A stretch of DNA of 64,000 nt from Cliona cf. orientalis (taxonomy: Eukaryota; Porifera; Demospongiae; Clionaida; Clionaidae): contig OZ005702.1 of assembly GCA_963930775.1 (NCBI GenBank), positions 5,146,001 to 5,210,000 on the forward strand, given 5' to 3'. Every line of letters starts with the position of its first letter. The stretch's first letter is position 1. The position numbers and the translations under genes are program-made. Below, one piece after another: positions 58,450-64,000 of this stretch. The notes under the pieces were generated by a model that worked only from the letters and a program-made list of their open reading frames with translations, searched no databases and was not told the DNA's origin.

Positions 58450-60941
58450 ATGGCGACTTCAGAGTCCATTGCTCGCATGCTGAGCGGTCTTGACCCGAGC
58501 GACCTCATGGGCGGAGACCAGGAAGCTCTGACCGATTTAATTGCCAATTATCTTGAGCAGGGAGAATCCCCACAAGGTAAATTACCATAGTATAATTTTT
58601 AGTAGTAAATAAACATAGTGTCCATTCCTGTGGCAAGCTACACAGACAGTGCTCAATGTGCTGCATATACATGAGGATTTGGTATACACTATGCATGTGT
58701 ATGTATGTATGCACAGACGAAGTGGAAGATGGTGTACCCCAACAGAAAATGATCCTACCCTTCTTGAACACTTTGATCCCAATGGTAAGGATAGATAACA
58801 TAATAATACAACTCAGCTACATGCATGTACAACAAACTATCTTGTACTTTTATTCAGGTCCTGATGATACTGTCGATGATCTTGACTTTTCACTTTTTCG
58901 GTGGTATGACGATGTCCTCTACGATGCGCTAAGTGATCTCTCCTTTGATGATGACAACACTGTTATCGATGTCAGTGACTGTGCTGAGATGGAGGAACAC
59001 AGTATTGCACAGTTTGCCAAGGGGGGGTGTAAGTGCAAGCACTTTAATGGCAAACCGTGTTGCACGACTTTCTCTGTGGACCACTATCAGAGGGTGCGGG
59101 ATGAGTGCAGGCAGTTGAGTAAGAGTGAACTCGACTTGGTGATGATGGGTCAGCTGCTTGCACTCACGCAGAAGGATGACATGATACAGGCCAAGAAGCA
59201 CTCACCGAAACAACGCCAGAGGTCATTCACCTGTTTCAAGCATGGTGGTCATGATGTATGCATGGCAACATTTTGCTTCCTTTACAACATTGGGAAAGTG
59301 AAATTCCAGGCAATCAAAGCTAGCTTTGAGTCCAATGGCCTCTGTCCCCGCAAGCGTCCGTACGTGAAGCCCAAGCATGCGTTATGACTCCCTGATATTC
59401 AATACGTTGTATCCTTCATCAGGAATTACGCGGAAGACAATGCGATCTTACTTCCAGGGTGAATTCCTGGATACAAGCGTGACGATCTTGTCTTGCTTCC
59501 ATCTTCCACAACGAAGAAGGCTGTGTGGAGTCTGTACCATACTGCTGCAGAGAATGCTCCTGATGTGAAAGCAGTAGAGTACTCGTCCTTCTGCAGCCTC
59601 TGGAACCAGCTTCTTCCTCAGATCCTCGTGTGCAAACCCATGTCCGATCTCTGCTGGACATGCCAGAAGAATAGTGCAATGATTATGCGGGCACACAATA
59701 AACCTGTAGAGGAGAAATCAGAGGTTTGTCCTATCTCAATACTTAATATACATGACCCTGTGTTCTATTTAATGCACATTCATACACATCTACATGTCCC
59801 CCCCCCTCTCTCTCTTGCTCTCTCTCTCTCTCTCTAGCTCTTGCAGAAAGCTGAGGAACACCTACTGCTAGTAACCCAGGAGCGTTCCAGTTACAGGACA
59901 GTAGTAGAGGAGAGTAAGCGGCAAGCAAGAGCTACTTTCAAGGCACCAGATGGAAGCTTTGCACCACCCCCTGTGAACTGCAACATCAAACCTGCCAGCA
60001 ATGCCATTACTATGCATTATTCATTTGATTTTGCCCAGCAGGTCCATTACCCCAGCAATCCCTTACAACCCGGACCTATCTACTTCCTGACACCCCGCAA
60101 GGCTGCCCTGTTTGGGATATGCTGTGAAGCAATTCCCAGATAAGTCAATTTCGTCATTGACGAGGCTGCGGATGTTGGAAAGGGGGCCAATGCAGTTGTC
60201 AGCATGCTTGACTACTTCTTCACCCATCATGGCCTAGGAGAGACCTCCGTTACGCTGCATGCTGACAACTGCACTGGCCAAAATAAGAATAACACTATGA
60301 TCCAATACCTCATGTGGCGAGTATTGACGGGACTGCATCACAAGATCACCATATCCTTTATGGTAGTTGGCCATACGAAGTTCGCCCCTGATGGTTGTTT
60401 TGGCATGCTTAAGAGAACCTTCCGTAACACAGATGTGAGCAGTCTTGCTGACATTGAGGAAGTTGTTCAATCTTCGTCAGTGGTCAACGAGTGTCAACTT
60501 GTTGGCAGCCAGGCAGGCAAAGTGATTGTGCCAGTGAGAGACTGGGCTAGCTTTCTGTCTCCAAGATTCCGTCGATTGGTAGGAGTCAAACAGTACCATC
60601 ATTTCCACTTTAGTACGTCCTTCCGTGGTGTAGCTAAAGTGCAGAAGCATTCGGGAGCTACTGAAGACGAACATATCCTTTTGAAGGATACATACTGGAC
60701 CCCGGATGCCACCGATCTTCCTCCAGTAATCCAACCAACTGGACTGTCCTTGGAGCGCAAGCAATATCTCTTCGAGAAAATTCGAGAGTTTTGCCGAGAG
60801 GACACAAGAGATCTGGTCTGCCCAAATCCAACTCAGGCTTCAGTACCTGACACACTAGCATCAGTCACACCATCATCACGAGAACCGCCACCCCTGGATG
60901 AAGAGGCACCAAGAACAAAGAAGAGAAGACAAATGAGTTGA
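58450..60941 (+). pseudogene. Transposase-like gene of the 57595-61773 element (DUF7869-type, RNase H-like)
   Basis: Exons 58450-58576 (MATSESIARMLSGLDPSD), 58717-58784, 58858-59723 and 59838-60941, GT-AG introns. The N-terminal third has a cysteine motif (CKCKHFNGKPCC) and an LDLVMMGQL helix. The C-terminal half has an RNase H-like pattern: SFDFAQQVHYP, LHADNCTGQNKNN and GHTKFAPDGCFGMLKR supply candidate catalytic acidic residues. The carboxyl tail is basic (RTKKRRQ). Three in-frame nonsense codons (TGA 59385-59387, TGA 59460-59462, TAA 60141-60143) and one missing base in the C-run 58737-58740 interrupt an otherwise conserved frame. Homologues are known to me only as uncharacterised DUF7869-type proteins; the transposase role is inferred from the TIRs and motif order. 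Confidence 0.7.
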
Positions 60942-61021
60942 CCTCTTCACATCACCCCTCTCTCTGACTAACCGGCTTTTCTAAAAGCCACCACACTAAC
61001 AAAAGTTCCACTTTGAAATAT

Positions 61022-61148
61022 ACTCTCCTGTTCTCCCTCCCTCCCTCTCTCCCTCCCTCCCTCCCCACCCCTCTCTCTCTTTCTCTCTCAATCTCTTTCT
61101 CTCTTTGTCTCTCATCCTCTCCCTGGGCCTCGAACTCTCGCGCGGTTG

Positions 61149-61179
<31 letters not shown>

Positions 61180-61250
61180 CCATGGTCCCCACCCCTCGCT
61201 CGAATTCTCTTACGCGTGTTCTTTCTCTCTCTCTCACTCGAGTCACAGGG
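61022..61250. repeat. CT-rich low-complexity tract
   Basis: Nearly pure CT with short interruptions, 3' of the transposase gene inside the transposon. Open frames across it are compositional artefacts. Confidence 0.85.
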
Positions 61251-61835
61251 CCCGCTTGCTCCAGTTCACCCTCGAGCGTGCGAGCATGGAGCTACAGACT
61301 TTCCAACCTTGCTCGTCAACAATGGAGGGCGTACGGTAGGCCTCAGGGTTTTGAAAAGCTTAATATTTTACGTAATCGTAGTCATGCAAGATTATAAATA
61401 CTGTATAACGTTACTTACTGTCGATTTCATGGCCCTTTGCTTGAGTAGAACGTAGATAGTCCTGTACACAGCTACACTCAACTTCCATTAAGTGACCGCA
61501 CATGTAAAATTTTAATTGCGGTAGGCGTTACGGAGCGTATACGGAGGGCACTCCCTCAACGTACGTAGCAATGTTTATTGCAATTTTTTTGCAAAACTTT
61601 AGTACGGGCGATCCGGGTATATTTTTGCTCATATCTCCATGACTACACGGGCTAGAGACTTCAAATTTGCAGGAGCAGTAGTTCAAAGGTCATAGTTGGT
61701 AATGGTGGCAATAACTCAAAAAAATTTTTCTGCGCATTATGCATGGTTTTCTCGTGGACGGTCACATATTATAGTGCAATGCTTACTTTTTGTTTTTTGC
61801 AAGGAGCAAGATTTTATATTATTTTGCTACTCTTA

Positions 61836-62448
61836 CAGGGGCGTGTCCAGCGGGGGGCTCAGGGGGCTGGAGCACCCCCCTAAGGTCTGGCACAACCTGA
61901 GCCAACTTAGTTGCTGTGTGACAACTATTGTTAGGCCACTCCAAATAAATTTCCTGTTTCCCGTCCTGGAAATAACTAATGTAGTATGCGGGCGGGCGGT
62001 AAATCCCATTATTTACATAGTAGCAAGGCCTACAGGAAGCACTTAAACTAATTAATTATCACTCACTTGGGGCAAGAACACTACGTGTACAAAAGTAAAT
62101 GCGGATATTGCATACATACAAAAGTACTAATAATGGAAAATTTTGTGACGTGCCAGAAAAGGATGCGGGCGGTGGACGGGAAACAGGAAATTTATTTGGA
62201 GTGGCCTTACTGATAAGCAACAACTAATAGCTAAGACCAACAATAAACTTTCTGGACTCGCTCTAAACGGCAGTTTCTCGTTGCTACTAGGCCTAAAACA
62301 GTCTTCTTTGTCATCAAGCTGTCTTCAAGAACGCGTTAATGAGGGGCGTGGTCAACGTTTTGGGGGGCGTGGCTAAATTTTTTTGCGCGCGCGCTTCGCG
62401 CGCGTTTGGCTCAGCACCTACCTTCCTCAAATCCTGGACACGCCCCTG
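61836..62448. mobile_element. PIF/Harbinger-like MITE, TTA target duplication
   Basis: Left CAGGGGCGTGTCCAG and right CTGGACACGCCCCTG are inverted. TTA is duplicated (61833-61835, 62449-62451). The intron is uninterrupted in the other SCAMP last-intron copies (CTACTCTTATGCTAAATTTT near 33016). It contains a GCGCGCGCTTCGCGCGCG hairpin near 62384. Confidence 0.82.
61934..62206. mobile_element. Second MITE nested inside 61836-62448, TTA target duplication
   Basis: 33-bp inverted repeats begin GGCCACTCCAAATAAATTTC. TTA at 61931-61933 and 62207-62209. Confidence 0.85.
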
Positions 62449-62959
62449 TTAAGATGCTATTTTACTCCACCTTATCTCTCTATTTATCCACCCCGCTTTT
62501 TTCTTCAGATCCATTGGTACTACCGTTCATCTGGCCACACCATCAACAGTGCCATGGAGGAAGGAGTGAGTGGAGCAGCCAAGAACAAGTATGTGCGTGG
62601 AGCGGTCAAGTCTAGCGTCAAGGCTAGGGTATCAGCAGCTTATGATGGGAAGAAACTCTCCTATTGTTGGTCTAGTGTGCTTACTCTATTTCTGGTGTTT
62701 TATTTTGAAGCTGTTTACATAAGTAAAGAGATGTTCCTTTAGAGTGTTTAATTTTTGATTCCACCTTGTTATTTGTACTGATGCATGCATGTCTGGTGTT
62801 GAAAGAAAGATATTATCTTGTGTGTTCATTCTTACATCAACTATTGCCAAAATTAACCGTCCACTAAACATGAGACAATCTATTCCTCTCTATAGAGGCC
62901 TCTCAACAATTATTATTATTATGTGAATACATGCCTATGACTACACCCTGTGCCCAGAT

Positions 62960-63247
62960 TCGGTGCATGCACATCCGGATCCGAATAATGGATATTTTGG
63001 AATGGATCCCGCAAGGAATAGAACCGGATCTATGTACTGTCACGTGATCTAATCACAAAAAAAAACCACGATCTACAAGCGCGCGCTTGATCATGAGCTA
63101 GTTTAGTCTCGCTAGCCACACCCTTCAATCTCTTTCCCTCGGATTGGGGGGTGTGGCGCGCGAGACTAGAGCTAGTTAATCTCTTTCAAGTGAAAAAGAA
63201 CTCTCCTGTTCAAAGATAAACTCTCGCTACCTGGTCCACTGCTAAAG
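62960..63247 (+). promoter_or_regulatory. NLR-4 promoter block with CACGTG and a foldback insertion
   Basis: Carries TGTCACGTGATCTAATCA (CACGTG 63041-63046) as in NLR-3, and the GTGAAAAAGAACTCTCCTGT block next to the ATG. A foldback with arms starting AGTCTCGC (63105-63167) lies between them and pushes the E-box to about 200 bp upstream. Confidence 0.55.
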
Positions 63248-63554
63248 ATGGCATCTAATCCGTCCCCCGAACTCAACGCGATCACGATTCGAACTCCCGA
63301 TCTTATGCTGGCGTTATCGAACGAACCAGTGGGCGTGGCAGGGTTACTTCTCAGCAAAGGTTTCCTTTCAGGGGAGATTATGTTGAAGATGCTGATTCTC
63401 TCTTACACCCCGACAGAGAAAGCAACCATTCTGATTGAAGCAATAAGAAATGAAATAGAGTTGGATCCGTCAAAGTTCACGGAGCTCCTTGAGATTCTAT
63501 CAGAGGTAGAGTTTGCTAAAGAAGTCGTGGAGAGCCTACGCTCTACCTACCAAA
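63248..63554 (+). CDS. CARD-type first exon of NLR-4 (rest outside window)
   Basis: 102 codons plus one base, starting MASNPSPELNAITIRTPD, then VGVAGLLLSKGFLSGEIM and LDPSKFTELLEILSEVEF. It ends at GTGAGT (63555) in the same phase 1 as the other CARD exons. It is more diverged from the NLR-2 and NLR-3 CARDs than those are from each other. The NACHT body is expected beyond the right edge. Confidence 0.8.
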
Positions 63555-63614
63555 GTGAGTTGCATAGCAGAATAGGCCACACAAAGTAAATATTTTGTTG
63601 CTCATCCTATGGAA

Positions 63615-63694
63615 ATTTGTAAAGTCAGGGGCGGAGAAATAGGGGGGGGCAGGGGGGCTTCAGCCCCCCCACTTTGAAAATAAGGGGGGCTGAG

Positions 63695-63727
<33 letters not shown>

Positions 63728-63920
63728 ATTTTATCACATGCCCATGTTATAAACTTACAGCAACATAGTTCTGGGTGTTTGGCTCGAGTAAAAATAGCTA
63801 CTAAATCATTCCAAAAACTGCTGCCAGAATGCATCAGAAACACTCTCAGAGAGTCGAATTTCCAAAATTTTCTGGGGGAGCATGCCCCCAGACCCCCCCC
63901 CTAGGTGGGCTGTGGGCATA
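63615..63920. repeat. GC-skewed repeat with 33-base poly-C and GGGGGAGCATGCCCCC hairpin
   Basis: GGGGGGGGCAGGGGGGCTTC and C-rich counterparts form an inverted arrangement around 63640-63727 (poly-C 63695-63727). The hairpin at about 63873-63892 matches 32738-32757. It lies in the NLR-4 first intron. Confidence 0.6.
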
Positions 63921-64000
63921 TGCCCACAGCCTAACTATTGTCACAGTACACAGTCAAAGGTCTGAGCCCCCCCCCCCCCACTTTTGCTACCTGTTCTCCG

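Larger units (their letters stand above)
57595..61773. mobile_element. 4.2-kb TIR DNA transposon encoding a DUF7869-like transposase
   Basis: The left end TATAATATGTGGCCGTCCAC and the right end GACGGTCACATATTATA are inverted, and pairing continues through GAGAAAACCATGCATAATGC (about 40 bp in all). It sits in the last intron of SCAMP-B. The same intron sequence is uninterrupted at about 32945-32990 and, more diverged, at about 36575-36610, with CACCTTAATAGTGCAATGC spanning the site, so the element is a discrete insertion with a TA (or TATA) target. It carries the gene at 58450-60941 and a nested MITE at 57666-58157. Confidence 0.8.
54234..62742 (+). pseudogene. SCAMP-B: secretory carrier membrane protein gene, decayed
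   Basis: Exons: 54234-54332 (DPSVTAATPAQPG then DDYNPFADK, an NPF motif), about 55929-56080 (lysine-rich, then LPPAYAPA), 56444-56485 (PNNFQDDELRKREE), 56701-56926 (EIARREAALSERERNIEQLG), 57074-57182, 57262-57385 and 62509-62742. The exon for membrane segments 1-2 is missing: a single CT tract at about 57014-57034 stands where SCAMP-A has two tracts around that exon. Further lesions are a 30-base C-run in the helix exon, a one-base insertion near 56866, a one-base insertion and a GT to AT donor change at 57183, a 9-bp deletion in segment 4, and loss of the final TAA (extension to 62742). A MITE-rich, transposon-bearing last intron of 5.1 kb follows 57385. SCAMP NPF motifs bind EH-domain endocytic proteins. 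As read this copy cannot make a four-pass protein. Confidence 0.85.

Noticed and set aside
61013..61455. Several open frames rich in serine and leucine
   Set aside because: They are translations of a CT-rich low-complexity tract. The same applies to the tracts near 5770-5830, 6120-6250, 8400-8460, 12950-13050 and 34700-35045.

Overview
This window looks like an animal nuclear genome. Coding sequence is split by short GT-AG introns, single-exon NACHT-LRR bodies lie in tandem, and there are recognisable fragments of animal genes (AGGF1, SCAMP, V-ATPase subunit H, a GCN2-type RWD domain). Miniature inverted-repeat elements are very dense. Expanded CARD-NACHT-LRR (NLR) genes with repeated helical and alpha/beta N-terminal modules suggest a sponge, probably a demosponge. 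That is an inference; no species-level evidence is visible.

Layout. 1-1752: the 3' part of a frameshifted NLR (NLR-1). 3695-3841: an orphan SCAMP last exon. 5050-6740 (+): exons of a GCN2-like RWD protein. 7514-13925 (-): AGGF1, tail-to-tail with the RWD gene and head-to-head with NLR-2. 14113-22464 (+): NLR-2, CARD exon plus a body with a 19-bp frameshifting deletion. 25291-27268 (+): three exons of ATP6V1H. 28069-32461: a TTAA-flanked element, then a composite TIR element with a CR1/L2-type LINE inside it. 33111-33967: another orphan SCAMP last exon and a broken CARD exon. 34452-37170 (+): SCAMP-A, five exons. 37463-39633: nested palindromic elements and an inverted copy of the TTAA element. 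40900-52685 (+): NLR-3, the only intact NLR, about 2018 aa as modelled. 54234-62742 (+): SCAMP-B, decayed, carrying a 4.2-kb DNA transposon in its last intron. 63248-63554 (+): CARD exon of a fourth NLR that leaves the window.

The organising principle is a tandem array whose ancestral unit appears to be [NLR - SCAMP]. A SCAMP last exon precedes an NLR CARD exon in three places, and each NLR body is followed by the same duplicated 3' flank. Units differ by number of N-terminal modules (2 in NLR-2, 5 in NLR-3), by exon loss between CT microsatellites, and by transposon insertions. The duplicates therefore provide empty sites for several mobile elements. The NLRs are presumably cytosolic innate sensors (CARD signalling, NACHT oligomerisation, LRR sensing). 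SCAMPs are vesicle-trafficking membrane proteins. No functional link between the two is shown by the sequence.

Caveat: several conserved genes carry one-base frame breaks, often at homopolymers. Assembly error and genuine decay cannot be separated from this sequence alone.
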